A DNA stretch of 6,787 nucleotides, from contig JAQUGA010000135.1 in assembly GCA_028684405.1 (NCBI GenBank), positions 1 to 6,787 on the forward strand, written 5' to 3'. This document shows, piece after piece, positions 6,676 through 6,787 of the stretch. This DNA comes from Bacteroidales bacterium (lineage in GTDB: Bacteria > Bacteroidota > Bacteroidia > Bacteroidales > WCHB1-69). The translations under genes were made by a program, and so were the position numbers. Position 1 is the stretch's first letter. The number at the start of each line of letters is the position of its first letter. Under the pieces are notes generated by a model that ran no database searches, was not told the origin of the DNA, and saw only the letters and a list, made by a program, of their open reading frames with translations.

Positions 6676-6787
6676 CAATGGCTATAAACAATTGGGGCGA
6701 AAGTGATAAAACCAAAGTATAAACATAAACAAAGGTCAGTTATAAACCGAAAAGTTAGGGCATAAAACCCCCAACTGTTCATAGCCG
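6670..6787 (+). repeat. attC site of cassette 4, truncated by the window edge
   Basis: R'' is ACATAAC (6670-6676) and contains the stop codon of the ATPase gene. L'' (AATGGCTAT...ATTGGGG, 6677-6697) pairs with L' (CCCCAACTGTTCATAGCC, 6769-6786). G6787 would be the first base of R' GTT; the rest is outside the window. The spacer is AT-rich and lacks the CCCGCA-type blocks of the first three sites, so it belongs to a different attC subtype. Confidence 0.78.

Larger units (their letters stand above)
5044..6787 (+). mobile_element. integron-type gene cassette 4 (ATPase-DUF4435 gene), right end at window edge
   Basis: The left boundary is the core GTTGTGT (5043-5049). The right boundary is inferred: the last base, G6787, follows ATAGCC exactly where the other sites have G^TT, but the following bases are not visible. 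The cassette ends pair at 12 of 14 positions (5043-5056 with 6663-6676), and one of the two differences is a G/T wobble. It contains one gene with a 27-nt leader, the shortest in the array. Confidence 0.7.

Overview
This window reads as a stretch of an integron-type gene-cassette array: four single-gene cassettes, all on the + strand, each followed by a long attC-like recombination site of about 120-132 bp. The host is most likely a low-GC member of the Bacteroidota. I infer this from AT-rich genes, from the absence of any Shine-Dalgarno-like sequence before all four starts, and from the general look of the attC sites. The assignment is only moderately certain, and no integrase, rRNA or tRNA is present to anchor it.

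Layout. Positions 1-123 hold nested inverted repeats that look like a degenerate attC of an upstream cassette (or possibly attI), ending in the core GTTAGCT. Cassette 1 (118-2080) encodes a 600-aa protein with a PD-(D/E)XK nuclease core and an EF-Tu-domain-2-like C-terminal barrel. Cassette 2 (2081-3833) encodes a 525-aa protein of unknown function with a HEPN-like C-terminal helical region. Cassette 3 (3834-5043) encodes a 352-aa HNH endonuclease of the McrA-like kind with its own N-terminal domain. Cassette 4 (5044 to about 6787, the window edge) encodes a 534-aa fusion of an ABC/AAA15-type ATPase and a DUF4435/TOPRIM nuclease, resembling a merged PARIS (AriA-AriB) antiphage protein.

The cassette reading rests on pairing seen in the sequence. 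At every junction the long inner arms (L''/L') pair within the site. The outer core (R'', ending in AAC) is instead complementary to the core at the START of the same cassette, 1-2 kb upstream, and not to the adjacent GTT core of the next cassette. This is what G^TT recombination of circular cassettes produces. The complementarity runs 14-15 bp, well beyond the usual 7-bp core. Three of the four stop codons (TAA) lie inside R''.

How the genes may work together. Nothing suggests one multi-subunit complex. Each gene is a self-contained unit with a leader of only 27-41 nt, too short for a full promoter, so transcription probably comes from upstream or from within the attC sites. Three of the four products look like nucleases or nuclease-coupled ATPases and the fourth has a HEPN-like motif. 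No methyltransferase is present. The simplest inference is a cassette-borne collection of stand-alone antiphage or restriction effectors.
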